Assembly: GCF_021917145.1 (NCBI RefSeq)
Contig: NC_061068.1
Coordinates: 10,796,975-10,860,974 of the forward strand
DNA: 64,000 nucleotides
From: Hypomesus transpacificus
Lineage: Eukaryota; Chordata; Actinopteri; Osmeriformes; Osmeridae
Direction of reading: 5' to 3'
This document shows positions 26,201 to 42,963 of the stretch, in pieces; position 1 is the stretch's first letter; each line of letters begins with the position of its first letter. The position numbers and the translations under genes were made by a program. A model generated the notes under the pieces. The model worked only from the letters and a program-made list of their open reading frames with translations. It had not been told where the DNA came from and did no database searches.

Positions 26201-29200
26201 GAGGAATCCCCAGCTCCCATAGTCCCCTTCTACCCCCTCATGTCTCTTGAAGCTCCCTTTAGGATCAACTGTGATCCAGGGGGACCTTCCACTCCTAAAA
26301 CACACAAGAGCAGGAATATACTTAGATTCACATGCGTGCGTGTCTGTATATGCGTGTGTCTACCTGTGTTTTTGTTGATTACTCCCTGATGAGTGCAGTC
26401 AAACCTATATGCAATTATTTGCCTCTCCTCTGTGTTGTTTGTCTGGAGGTAGGGTAATCTCAGATGCTCCCCTTCATGGTGCAGAAGAACGCACATCACT
26501 AATTGATCATTTGTAGATGCTCCATTCTTCTGAGATGGTCTTCAAAAGTTGTGTATCCGTTTGGTTACATTAACAAATGCACTTAGCATGTGTGACTGAC
26601 AGCTATGGATCATATACTAGGTTAAGTTTTATGCTGAAATCTAAGTCCTTTTCTAGTTGACTGTTGATAGAGGAATTGACCAAAAGAAAATCCCAATACA
26701 GTGAACACTGACTTCACAGGAAGAAAAGATGCTCCACCACTCAACTAGAAATGTGTTCTCCTTTAACTAAATGGTGCAATATTCAGCTATCCTCTTGTTC
26801 TTGGCCTCTCTTTAAAGACAATTTCATAGTTAAAATGGGAGGAAGAGAGAAAGATTGGTTTGACTGTACAGGGAAGTGTTTGAAGAGTTAGAGCTCTGAA
26901 GAGAACCCCCATATATGATTACTTGCTAGTGTTCACACACCTAGGGTTTGGACCCTAAAGGTCACCAAAATATTCCTTATTGGCTCAGGTGATTTGTAAG
27001 GCACCTTTCAGGTCTGGTGTCTATGATTAACAAAGCTTGCCTGCATATATGATGTGGAGGATGTGTCAAACTGTTTTGGTAATTAGAAGTTATTTATAGG
27101 TTTTAAAATGAAGAGTTAATACAACTACAATCCATGACACAAGATATTATAGAGACAAGTTTAGTTTACAAGATGAATGAAAAGGACAAAGCCTCTTTGG
27201 GTTTTCTACATATTCTCCCTCCTAAATTCACATGAAGATGTGGGTCCGCTCAAACCCCACTTCTATTGTTGACTATTAACTGCAATTGACCACGATATAT
27301 TTGCAGCTCAAGATGTGTCTTGAAAGTTTCAAAACAATTAAAACATGTTGTGCCTATGGAAAACAGAGAATTACTGAGGGGGGGAAAAACGGACCCCATG
27401 TTCTCTATCCTCTGACCCAGCACCTTATTCCTGATTGTTTGAGACTTAATAAGAGAACAATTCTAGAGCGACATTTATAAAACAATACAACCCTGATTCA
27501 GAAATGGGAGAAGCACACATACTGGTGATGATTTATAAGCTATATTATTGTTGTGTACTTATGTTGTTACTTGTTTACGCAATCTCAACCACAGATTAAT
27601 TAGTCAATTGTATTATAGTTGCACAAAATAAGAGCCATACATCTAGTAGGAAGGTGAAAGTGTTGTCAATATAGCTGCTGAAATACTGTCATTCTTTTTT
27701 ATGAATTCTATTCAGTTTTCATAAATGTAGATCTTCATTTAGTGTTTTTTTTTTAATTTTAATCAGAAACAATATTCACACAGCATTTAACTTATTTTAT
27801 TCTTCTCTTACCTGTTGTAATAAGGTTTTTGGTATTTTTACCTAATTAAGAAGCAACTAAAAGGTTTTTGAAGGGATTTATTTGCACTCTACCTCCAAAG
27901 ATGAAATGAAAGTGTTTTCAATAGGAGTGCATAGATTTTATCAGCAATCTACCAAAGGTTCTGTTTTGAAATCTACTGTCCAAGGACACATTTTTATTTG
28001 TTTTGTTGTTTTGTAATTTTTTCTTGTCAAACAGCCATTGATGTTGAAAATAATGATCCTCTATTATTCATTCAGTGGGCATGCAATGTAAGCTCTCAAC
28101 AGTTAACGTCTAATTTTGGCAAGTAGAAAAGGTCAGATGTCTTATGACATTTCATTTAGACTCTTCTATTATTTATTTCAAGCTTTAAGAATTCAACTTA
28201 TTGACCTCACTTTTGTCAATTCTACAGATTTAACAATTTTTATTGACTGAAATGGATGGAATTCGTAATTTGTGCATCAGCTTAAACTATTTTGCATTAC
28301 AGTTTGTCTCAATTTTACCAAACCAGTGTACCTTGTCGCTATTGGCGATGATCGTCTTCTGTTATGTTTTGAAGATTTCTTAAAACGGAAGAAGACAACT
28401 TGCAGTTCAAAATAATTTACATTTGACAGTATTTAACCCCGTTCATCAACCTTTTTATTGATTGGGAACTTTAAACAAAGATGAGAAAAGTCTCGAAAGT
28501 CCTGGCCTGTGATGAGCCTCAGTCTGTATGCTGCTTCATCTTTCACTCAATAAGTAGGGTTAGCATCATTTAAAATATTCAAAGTTCAATAGTTCGAACT
28601 ATTTTTTTCTTGTCAATCTATAGTTCCGTTAGTCGATACTTTTGAGTTCGATAGTGCTAGAGGTGCAGATTGTTTGAGAGTTCCTAGCAGCAAACAAATT
28701 GTCTTGGGGTATTGTTAAAATTGGAAATTGTAGTTATTTATGGATGGCAAATTTTGTAACTTTTTGAGAAGACAATCAGTTTATTATCATAAGGGCTCTT
28801 AAAATTGTCTGAAATGCTCCCTATTTTAGTTATTTTTAAAGTATGTGTGCTTGCTTCCATTTCTCCCCTTCAACAAATGGAAAATTATAGTTGTCTTGTG
28901 GTGGAGTTAACAGTAACTCAGAAGGCAAGTAACTCCACTGAACCTAAAACACCTTAGTTCCTTTGTTGTAATTTCTTCTTTTGACATGCCCCCGTCTTAT
29001 CAGTTATGCAATTTACCCTACAACTGTTCTCTTTAAATGGATTATCGGTAACATTTAGGGCATCTCTGTAGATGTACATACTAGTCAAAACGAATAACAC
29101 TGATGCATCCATTTCTTGAATCATTGCAACTTGAGATTCATTGGTCCTGGTGCATTCAATCATAGGGCTAGGAAGGAATTGAGCTTGGAAAGAAAGATAA

Positions 29201-32200
29201 TTGTTAAACTACAAGCTTACATTGCACCTATTTTGTGGCCAGTACTTGTATTCCACAAGGTACTAAATATCAACATCTATGAAAATGTATTATATACTCA
29301 ATGACCATCACATGATATAGGAATAGCAAATGCCAAAACCAGTGTCATTGTTGTTCCTCATGTTTATACTACTATAATACTGAAAATGATTGTATTAAGC
29401 TACCTGAACTTTGTGGCATTTTACATATAAGCCTTTTTTATATGATGTCAGAGACTGCTTAGTTCAATGAAGTGAGATCACATCGAGTAATAAGCCATTT
29501 AATAATAGCATTCTTATCCACATTCATGGGTGGCTTACTGTGTTGCATATTATTTTTAGGTTAGTTATAAGACTTGCAACTAACGACCACAACTTGATTC
29601 AATTAATTTCCCCCCCGGATATTGTCTAACATTTCATTGTCCATGGCTCAAAAGGAACATATGGTAGTTTCTGATGTAAAATGTAATTCCTTTGTGGAAC
29701 AAATATCTTACCAACGGGAGATCCTTAACAAGTAATTGGATGCCAAAAGACTTCAAGACAGAAGATATAGCTTAGTTGAGGGTTTTGATAAACTCCACAA
29801 CCTGTTTTGCCATTTTATTATTTGTTACCTCCTCACCCTGTATTACCATTCCGTTTACACTGTGGATTTAGAGGAGCAATGTACTTATGGGAAACCATAG
29901 GATGGCAGAAAGTATTTTCGATTTTCATTGGTGCATCAAGAACAACAACAACAAAACCTTTGGGACAATTTTCATTCATTCTTGACCCCAAAGCACTTAT
30001 TTCATGAATAAGCACTTTTGTATATTTAATATCTCTATATGTATATGTGTATGTATACATATGTTACCTATGTAGATATTAACTTATATTTAGGAATGTT
30101 TGTATCAGAAGTAGTGGGATGAGAGCAGATGAAATGGTGATCCTTTACCCATGATCCTCATGATGTTGTGTGTGAATGCATGTGAGCAACAGTGAGAGAG
30201 ACATTTCCTTTTATGGGTGGGACATCTCTCTTGGAGGCTCAAAGGGGGGCAGTCAAACATTTGAGGTTGCACTTTTGTGTGCGCAGCACATTTAAATACA
30301 TTTCAGACTGAAAAGAATACTTGCACTGCCTTTCTGTACGTTGCCAAATAAACGGGATAAAAATTAGAACAACATTTTGATTTAAGAATATTTCAACTGA
30401 GCCATATTAGTCAATTGCTGACAAACAAAAGTGAATGTATGGTTTAAATTAGGAAGGGGTTTAAATGATGTTGCTGCACTGTTAAAACAAGAAGTAAAAA
30501 TAATGGAAAATAATGAGACGAACTTAAGCAAACACATTTCCCCTAGTTTCCTCATTGAATCATTGTTCTGTAACTCTGTCATCTTGCGTGAACTGCTGAA
30601 CGGTCAAGTCCTTGCAATTTATGGGATGAATTTTAAGGTCAAGTCATTGTCATTTGAGCCATTGCAAGATATCAGCATACACAATGGATTAGTTTGCATC
30701 AAAAGCTTGTGGATTGCATAAGCAATGCTTGTGCCTAGCACAATGCCTTACTTCTAGCAGCACATCTCAATCTAATTAATTTTTTACATTAATTGCATTT
30801 GATAATTGCATCTTTATTTCCCCTAGTGCTTTCTTTCAACAGTTGCACACACTTGCCCACAATTCTTCAGTCAGTAGCTGTAGATGGAAACACTTTTTGA
30901 GATTGCCTTACAATACCTCTGAGTAAGAGTGTTTTGTTGTTTTTGAAACATTTTCTTTACAGCACACTACATTTGTGAATGTGTCTGTTTTTGTCTTATA
31001 TCAAAACCATATCAAAACTATTGACCTCAATTTTTTAACAGAGCACCCCTGCTGTTAAAGACCCTCAAGTGCTGAAGAAATGTCAATTTTTCTGTTCACA
31101 AAAAATATATATTTTCAGTGAGATTGGTCTCTTTTCAGTGTGTCAGCACAAAGAGATTGACAACATATTTTTTAATGGCAAATAGGAGGTTAAACAATTG
31201 TTTGTCCTTTATGGTGTTTTTCTGTCTTAATACAGGCTATTGAACTAAATACTGCATCAGTCAGGCAGATATTACTCATGCCTAAATGGGACAGTTCTTT
31301 CTTGGGGCAAACATTTTATGCAACTGTAAAGTCATCTTTTTTTTCTTGGAAATAAATCCATAATTAAATAACTAATTGGAATGATTATATCTTGCAATGG
31401 CTCAGAAGACTATGACCTCACCATTAAAAGTTTCCACCTTAACAAAGCTTCAGTTTTACAAAAATATATAATTATATAATGAATGTGCTTGCTGCAAAAC
31501 CGGCCTAGTAGTGACATTGTTGTTATTTATATAATTGTGTTGTTTTGCTGAAAAAAGCATTAGAGTCACACCTGAAGAGCATGTTGGGTAATTGAGAAGA
31601 GTAAAATTGAACCTACTGTAAGTTGTTGAGTACTGTAACGAGTTATGAGAGATGTTAGGAGAGACAATACATTGGAAAGGGAATCAGAAATTAAGCATCA
31701 TTTTCTTTTCTACCCAAAAACTACAATAAAGCAGGGTACTTGGAATTTTGGGCAATTTATCGAATGTTGTGCAAAATTGTATGGATTAGGTGGAATTATA
31801 TGAAAATCTATAGATTCACGTTCTAGTTGCATAATGAAGCTGCCTTTAACTTTGAAACACTAAAGTTGATAAAAATGAAAGTGAAAATGAAAGTATTAAT
31901 TCAAGAAGGAACATTGCCATGCAAATTTAAATGATAAGAGATACATTAGGGGAATGTGTGCTGGGTGGTTTTGTTATGTTACAGTATAGTGAAGAGTACA
32001 ACAGTGAGCCATGGTTGTGGTCTCTAGTCCTCTGGGATATTTATCCCAATTACCTCTAGGACACAGATGTCCTTCATTACTTGAAAACTCATTGGATTAA
32101 GGCGATAGCTAGACAACTCCTTTTTGTTGTGTCTTTAATTCCAATTTAAAGGTATTTCATGATTATAACATGATGGCTTGCATTACTTTTCTCATGTAGC

Positions 32201-35200
32201 CAAATGTTAATTTCCTTTAGATGGAATTTATTGTGATAGACTAGTCTCTTATGTGTGTGCGTTCATTGGATTATTAGCTGTACAATTCCTTTATTAAACA
32301 CATTTACTCCAAAAAAATACAAAAAAATATTATTGCCCCTATTTCAGCTTTATTTATGGAGAAAGACAGGAAAGAGAAAGAGAGGACGACATGCAGGCAA
32401 TGACCCGGGCCGGAATAAACCCAAGGCCCTTGCGTCAAGACCTTAGCCTTAGTGGTATGAGCCACCGGGGCACCACACACAAATTTACTTGATCCACACT
32501 CCACTAACTTATGTTTAATGTATTTCTCAAGGAGTAACCATTGTTCTTTTACTCTTAATCTCTATAAATCTTATCCAAAACAAATTTAAAGTGTGTAAAC
32601 TAATTCAACATTCAGGATACTTTGCACCAATTTAAAGAGTATTTTAATGTCTTGATACAATAGTTTATTTGTCCTACATGTCACTATTTGCAGGTTCACA
32701 TACAGTGACTTGAAAGATGTCACTGCTGCTAGATTAAGTTATGAATTGTAGTGCTCCATGAAAACTGGTGTTGACTTATCTTTTTTTTTTCTTTACAATA
32801 GTTGTCTTCTTTTAAATACTTCAGGGACATTAATGCTACCACAGCAAGTGCTTTGCATTTCTATAATTTATTTTTTTAAAGGGCAGTTAATCAGTACCTC
32901 CCTCAATCCAAATAGACTATTTATGAAGGGAATGCATGCCCCCAGATAGACAGCTTTCTTTAGTGGGACTATGTTTTACTAGACAAGCCATAATTTGGCA
33001 TCAAGCAACTTACCTCAAAATATTGGTGTCGTACAAGGATTTTACCCAAATCGATATATCTTTTAGATATATTGTACCTCATTGGAGAGTAAATGTCATG
33101 TGATACATATGCAACGTTACTTTTTTTTTTTCTTTCATGTTTAATGGTTGCTTCATGACCTAACACAGTTGTTTATATCTACTACACTATGTATTGGGTG
33201 GAAAATAAGACTAGTTTTTAGAATCAAATGACATCCACTACAAAAATGCCACAGTATAAGCAACCAAAGGAGAGAGATGTTTTCAGATAATTTTGTTTCA
33301 CATCATAAAGTACCTTCTTTACTAGAGTTGTGCACATTTTTATGTATACTGCACATGTAAGTCTAACTGCTCTTTAACAGGGATTTAGTTTGGTTTGAAG
33401 ATCATGTAGGCTGAACATTTTTGTGCAAAATGTTAACTTAAGTATACTTAGCCTGTGCATACTGTCTTGCTTCATCAGGAATCCATTTAACAAATGTAGA
33501 ACAAGTAGTTTCCGATCACGTAAATTTTAAGGCAAAACGGTCTTCCATCCATGCCAACTAAAAGCCTTATAGTTGATCAATTTGAGGTCACCTCCCAGAC
33601 ACACAACTACAACAGACAGGGTGTAAGATGTCTTCACTGTGTCTATATATAACACATAAACATTTATTAATTTGATAATTAGCAGAATATATTTTAGAAG
33701 CATATATCCAAATAATTACTTGTGCTATTATCATGAACTTCTTCTGGTTACTTTATTATAATTAGTTTTCTATGGTTTGTTTTATGCCTTAGTCTTGGTT
33801 GGCTAGCCATAATTGAAAGACTAGCCTTTGAAAGGACTTGACAGATCATATGTAAAACTACAGATCCAAGTTGTAGCTAAGATACCAGGAGTTTGGTGCA
33901 AATAAATGTAAAAGCAATAGTGACAAGTGCACTTTGGAGAGTCTTTGAAGCACAGCATCACTAGAATGCACAGCAAATACAGGAATTGTGCATAGATTGT
34001 TGATTTTGAATACACAAAAAAATCTTTATTAATTAATTTAATTAATTTGATTAGTAGGTTCACACGTTTTACTTAATAATATTAGTATAATGACAATTTA
34101 AAAACAAATTTTATGAGAAAAATAAAGTTGTAGCTTAAACTGTTCAGTAGCTAGTTTTATGCAACCCCTTGAATTGGGCCTCTGCGTTTGTAAATATTCA
34201 TGTTTCCTGTATTGTGATGTATTCAAAGTTTGTGTCATTTTTTTAATAACATCAAGGCACTGGTTTTAGTTGAGATGGTCATAGAGGATTGTATTTTGTG
34301 TATAGGAGAGAATGAGTTGTTATGCCAGAAAGACTCTGCTGTTGGCTGCTGTTTAATGTGTGATGTTTTAGGTATTATCTGTTGGGTCCTCATTATGTCA
34401 AAATATGTTCATTAATATGAGAGAACTATGTGCATGAATTGGTGTCAGCAAAAAGGCAAAGAAGTAGTGTGAACAGTAGATGTTCCAATCTACATAATCA
34501 CACTTTCCAAGTTTACAAATAAGGTGAATAATATAATTTTTTTAATTGGTAAACAAAATACATTCCCTTTTAAACACAAGTGATGTTTGTTGGATTTTGG
34601 TGCTATGGTCTGTTATAATCTTTGATTAGTCCTTACATTTGCTTTAATTGGATTTATAAAAAAAAATAGAACAATTTAAGCTGGCAAGGTTGATGATGTA
34701 TTATACAGTGTCCAAAGTGATATATAAGGTCATACAAATTAAAGGACCTGTGAATTTAATAATTAACACTGGTACAAACAAAATATTTTTAAAAGGTTGG
34801 CAGGAGACAGTCCTTTACGTTAACTTCCCTCTGTATTATTTCGATTATATATGCTTAGTTTTCAAAGAGCAGAGGTATCTTGGATTGTTGGAAATTGTTA
34901 AGAATTATACTGTTACGTTTTTTTTTATGTTGCCCAATAGGCCAGCTAAGACAGTTATTGCACCTTAACTCTATTCTTGCCACAAACATTGAATGATTAT
35001 GCTGGCCACTTAAATTATAAATGCAATGTCTCATTTTCGGTTCTACAGGAGGTACCTTCTTTCTTCCTGACTTTTGCTAGCGTGGATGTAGGTTGAAACT
35101 ATTACAGGGTTGCAGTTCAGTGCTAAAATTATAATTTGTCATTTAAAGTGAGACTCTGGCATAATGACTGCCCACATCAGTGTGAGCTGGAGGTAAACTT

Positions 35201-36560
35201 TCCATGGTGCCCTACCCTCTGGCCTGACCATATATTCAGGTGGTGCAATGAGAAAATGAACTGCTTTTTCAGGACCCAGCTTTTACTTGCCTTTTTGCAC
35301 CTTTGGCTTCATTAAGTAGGGATTGGCTAGTGCTAGTTGATATTGAGCATGTCCTCATTTGGTCATCGTATATATTCCTTGGTTTATAGCCTTAAGTTGC
35401 TCATAGCAGATGAGACTTATGTTGTGTTTTCAAGCAAGAGATAGAAGTTTCAGAAATAGGTTATTGTAACAACCCATAAAAAGGTTTCTGCGTAAAATCT
35501 CTAATTTTAAGTTCAAAATCCACGCTATGTAAATAGATTAAAATGTGACTTAGGTTTCCTACCTCCTTGATACACAGCTGTCAGCTTAGCTCCTAACCAC
35601 CTTTTTCATGTTTCAAAGAATGAAATAAATATTATGAATTATTTTAATCATAAGGGCAAAAGCTAATGTGAGCTTGACTGCGTGTATTTATGTGATGTAT
35701 GCATACATGGAAGGAAATATGATATCACAACCACTGGAATGTGAAGCCAAACTGTATTAAATTAAATCTAATCTCGTTTGAACCTCTAACTGTTGTAGCA
35801 TAAATTAAACATAACTGGGTACACATTGGTTGTTATTCATACATGTAGTGACATGGTACTTTTTGATTGATATTTTTAAAATAACATCCTTTTCAGTATC
35901 CTTAAATAAGTCTGCATATTTTTTATAGAAAGGTGCATTTTACATGTGCAAGTTGAGCCATACATCTAAAGATCAAGTTTACAACTGTAACTGTATGATT
36001 ATGAGATTAACTGAAAAGCAACAAGTAACAAATGCTCCTATTTTAGTCTGATGATGGGAATATGATGCATGTGGTGTTTATGATAGAAGGGAAAACGTAT
36101 CATATCCAGCCTTAAAACCTTTCAGAAACTCTAGAACTTTGATAATTTCTGTCACCATCTTGCCCCCAATTTAATAAACCTTTGGTATTTGATTAACGCA
36201 GAGGAATGTGAGATACAATTAGTAGGGAGTGAGGATATTGGGGAGATGCCCTATACATTCTGTATATCCCCACCTCTGAACTAATCTCCTACCTGTTAAT
36301 GTTTTTATGTGACAATGCAATCTTTGAAAGCACTTTGCCTTGTTAGAACATAAATGTGCTAGTGAATTGTTAATTGTTACGTACATGTAAAAATACATGA
36401 TTTAACTAAAACAAAATCTGTAGACCTTTCAGACACCAAGAAAAACCAAGGCATCCTATAAGATTATTTTATACAATGTATGCTGCAGCCTATGAGTCCT
36501 GTCATTTAGTGTTGTGGCTTCTGATTGGTTATGTTTAAATAAAGTGCTATTGCTTATATC
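26201..36560 (+). other. Long AT-rich gene-free region, probable ankrd52 3' UTR
   Basis: More than 10 kb with no supported exon on either strand; open frames are short and AT-rich. Candidate plus-strand poly(A) signals include AATAAA at 30347-30352 (3' UTR about 4.2 kb) and at 36538-36543 (about 10.3 kb). As I recall, mammalian ANKRD52 also has a very long 3' UTR. A Pumilio-type TGTAAATA lies at 34189-34196. SLC39A5, which I recall lying between ANKRD52 and NABP2 in human, is not found. How much of the region is transcribed cannot be told from sequence. Confidence 0.5.
32335..32480 (-). mobile_element. tRNA-derived SINE-like element (second family)
   Basis: On the minus strand the segment begins GGTGCCCCGGTGGCTCA, an A-box-like head. 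It continues with a degraded B box (GGGTTTATTCCGG), then CTGCATGTCGTCC, a CT-rich body and an AATAAAG tail. This layout matches a SINE type common in teleost genomes. The B box is mutated, so it is an old copy. The family name was not assigned. Confidence 0.65.
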
Positions 36561-37208
36561 TATTAATTATGTTTGTCATGGATTCTTTTTACTTGTTTTA
36601 CACTTGTAAAACCATCATATATAACACACACTGATATGCCATAATGTATCTTTTTACAGTGCACAAGACAGAACACAAAGGACAATGATATTTTGTAATT
36701 GCACAGGAAAGAACCAGAGGGAAGAGTCATGGATTAATCTCAATGTAGAAAATGTAATGCTTAACTTGAATTACAAAGGGTTTCACCATGTGTCAGTTTC
36801 CTGGATACTTTGTAGAAATGTTCCTTCTGGCTTTGATATGGGATTTTATTTATTATAGCAATTCATTTTATTGTATAAACTCTGAACTGCAACTTGTCCT
36901 TTTCGGAATCTACATAAGAAATTGATTTACTTGCCTGTTTTAAAAAATGTTGCAGTACAAAGAAAGTGAAGGTATAGTTAATATAATGTATTTGGAGTCA
37001 ACTACATGTATACTTAAGTTTTCAGTATTCTAAATCCAACAATTAAAATAAAATTTAAAAAAAGGAATGAAAAGGGTCTGTAAGGCTGCTTTGACCCAGA
37101 AAATTATACACATCAAATAAAACCAAAAATAATAAAACAAACAAGTGGGATCAGTCTTTAGAGAGGAAGTCTTTCATCCTTCATATCTGGATGGACTTGG
37201 CTCGACTA
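36561..37208 (-). other. Region downstream of nabp2, probable 3' UTR
   Basis: AT-rich with no coding frame. A minus-strand AATAAA (TTTATT on the plus strand near 36845) could end nabp2 transcripts, giving a 3' UTR of about 370 bp. This lies only about 300 bp from the distal ankrd52 poly(A) signal candidate, so the two genes are convergent. Confidence 0.4.
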
Positions 37209-40307
<3,099 letters not shown>

Positions 40308-42963
40308 ATGGGCTACGACGTCACACGGTTCCATGGGGAAGTGGATGAGGACCTGCTGTGCCCTATTTGCAGTGGAGTCCTAGAGGAGCCTGTGCAGGTC
40401 AGGATCCTAATATCCTAATCCTTTAATATCGAATTTCTCAAATTAAAGCAGTTCACAACTGCGCTTAGACATTTGTTGCATCATTTGTTTATCAATTATG
40501 ATATAGCTTCCAGTGCAGAACATACCAGTGTAGCAATAGTACAAGTGCTTCATCACCAATTTGTTCACTGTGTATAATAAAGTGGTGCACATGCAGTGCA
40601 AAACAAGTAGATGGGAAAACTGAATGGCTTTTGGGGTGCAAGTGCTTTTTCAAAAGATTAATTTCTGCTTTATTGAATGTTTATAAAGCCAAACTCTTAA
40701 GGGTTTGTCAATTTCTCGGCATACATATGAGATCCATTACAATTTTTGCACCAAAAGGAGAGAGATATATGGAGGAGAGAGCTAACAGAGAGATCAGCTT
40801 TCAGACGGATGCCGTGACAGCAAGTGAGGGAGAGAGGAGAGAGAAGGGAAGGAAAAGAGGAAGGGGGTATGCATATTGGAGTGTGAGTGCAGCAGGATAG
40901 TCTGGTGTTTTCTGGTACAGCGTGAAGCGATAGACGCTGCTGTTGAGGAAAGTACATAGATCAGATAATAGTGATGCTTCATTAACATACAGAGCTACTC
41001 ACTGCTGGTGGGTAAGGTAAGGTGGCCATGAGGTGAGTATCCAGACAGATGTTACTCAGATTGTGTCTGCCACATGTAGCCTATATTAATAGTAATGTAT
41101 TAAAGTATAGCTTTACTGAAACCCAGTATGCATTCACAGCTGTAAAGGCAGTTTGCGCAGCGTGTTGGCAACAGTGAACATCATTGACATTGGCTTTTAG
41201 TGGACTAACGCAGATTGAGAGAATGCTTGGGATGTAGTTTGCTTGCATGTGCACTCGGCTGTTGCCGTCAGTGTTGCTTATTCTAGCATCCACAGTACAG
41301 TGGCTCTAAATCATCTTATAATAGATTTCTGACCTGGTGGAAAACAGTGAGGTATTTAGATGTAATGAGGACATAGAGATGAAAGGGTGCTGGGGTGAGG
41401 TGGGTATGGTGGGTGGGAGTAGGTAGATGTGTGTTCTCCCTGACCTTGCTGCAGCTGTGGAGAGCCTGTGCTGGACTGTGCTAGACTGTGCTGGGAGGGG
41501 GGTGATGTTATTTATACTCCCCTAGGGCTCTGCTGTGAATCAGCAGTGCATCACCGAACTCATACCATGTCCGTTAGAGACTTTATGGGCTTAATAGTGG
41601 ATGTCTTGTCCTACTTTCTATCCTTTGACCTCTGTGTGTGTGTGTGCTGTATGTTATTCTTCCCCCAAGGCTCCTCATTGCGAACATGCTTTCTGCAATG
41701 CTTGCATCACTCAGTGGTTCTCCCAGCAGCAGATATGCCCAGTGGACAGGAGCGTGGTGACCCTTGCACACCTGCGTCCCGTGCCACGCATCATGCGCAA
41801 CATGCTCTCCAAACTGCAGATCACTTGCGACAATGCAGGCTTTGGCTGCACCGCCGTTCTGCGGCTGGACCAACTGCAGTCACATCTCCGAGACTGCGAG
41901 CATAACCCCAAGAGACCCGTCAAGTGTGAGCAGGGCTGCGGGTAAGTGTGGGTTTGCAAAGGGGTCTGGGGTATGTGAAAGTGAATCTGGGGACATCAGG
42001 GAGATCTGAGGTGGAACACACTTTGGGATAAAACTTAATATGACTGAAGAATTGTAGAATAGGTTTGTGATTGTTTCTTTCCCACCAGACTGGAGATGCC
42101 CAAAGATGAGGTGATCAACCATAACTGCATTAAACATCTCCGCAGCGTGGTACAGCTGCAACAGGGCAAGATTGCAGATCTGGAGAGAACAGCAGTGGAG
42201 CACAAGCACCAGCTTGCAGAACAGGTGTGTGTTGCGTGTCATTTGCTTTGTAATCACTGCCTAATAATGATTTTGCTTACCTAGCCAGTGTAAGTCATGT
42301 CATCCGTATTTACAGAAACGGGACATCCAGCTTCTCAAGGCGTATATGAGAGCAATTCGCAGTGCCAATCCCAACCTACAGAACCTGGAAGAAACCATAG
42401 AATACAATGAGATACTAGAGTGAGTGGGTTATCAGTCTCTTTGGTGCACATTGGGCCTTGCTTTCTGTAGTCTACAATGATCTTTTAGTGCACTATGAAA
42501 ATGTTCAGGATTATGCTGCTTATCAGATAATCATCAAAATGTCCAGGGATGGTACTCACATTTATTAGACACGTGTAACAGAACCTCCTCCCCACCCTCT
42601 TCTTCCAGATGGGTGAATTCTCTCCAGCCAGCACGTGTGACCCGCTGGGGAGGCATGATCTCCACGCCAGATGCTGTGCTTCAAGCAATCATCAAACGTT
42701 CTCTCGTCGACAGTGGCTGTCCACCCTCCATTGTCAATGACCTGATTGAGAATGCCCACGAAAGGAACTGGCCGCAGGGCCTGGCCACACTTGAGACCCG
42801 ACAGATGAACCGGCGCTACTATGAGAACTATGTGGCCAAGCGTATACCAGGGAAGCAGGCAGTGGTGGTGATGGCCTGTGAGAACCAGCACATGGGAGAG
42901 GACATGATTCTGGAGCCTGGCCTGGTCATGATCTTTGCTCATGGAGTGGAGGAGATCCTATGA
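40308..42963 (+). CDS. rnf41: E3 ubiquitin-protein ligase RNF41 (Nrdp1/FLRF)
   Basis: Five coding exons: 40308-40397, 41670-41941, 42089-42224, 42316-42419, 42609-42963. All phases close, giving 318 aa (human 317). A C3HC4 RING finger lies at residues 18-57 (C18PIC21 ... HCEHAFCNACI ... CPVDR). It is followed by a zinc-binding region (CDNAGFGCTAVL, DCEHNPKRPVKC), a short coiled coil (VVQLQQGKIADLERTAVEHK) and the C-terminal substrate/USP8-binding domain (GGMISTPDAVLQ, HERNWPQGL, NRRYYENYVAKR, VVVMACENQHMG). Family role: ubiquitinates ErbB3 and other receptors and is itself stabilised by the deubiquitinase USP8. The 3' UTR probably ends after AATAAA at 43264-43269. The ATG sits in a good Kozak context (GCCATGG). 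Confidence 0.98.
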
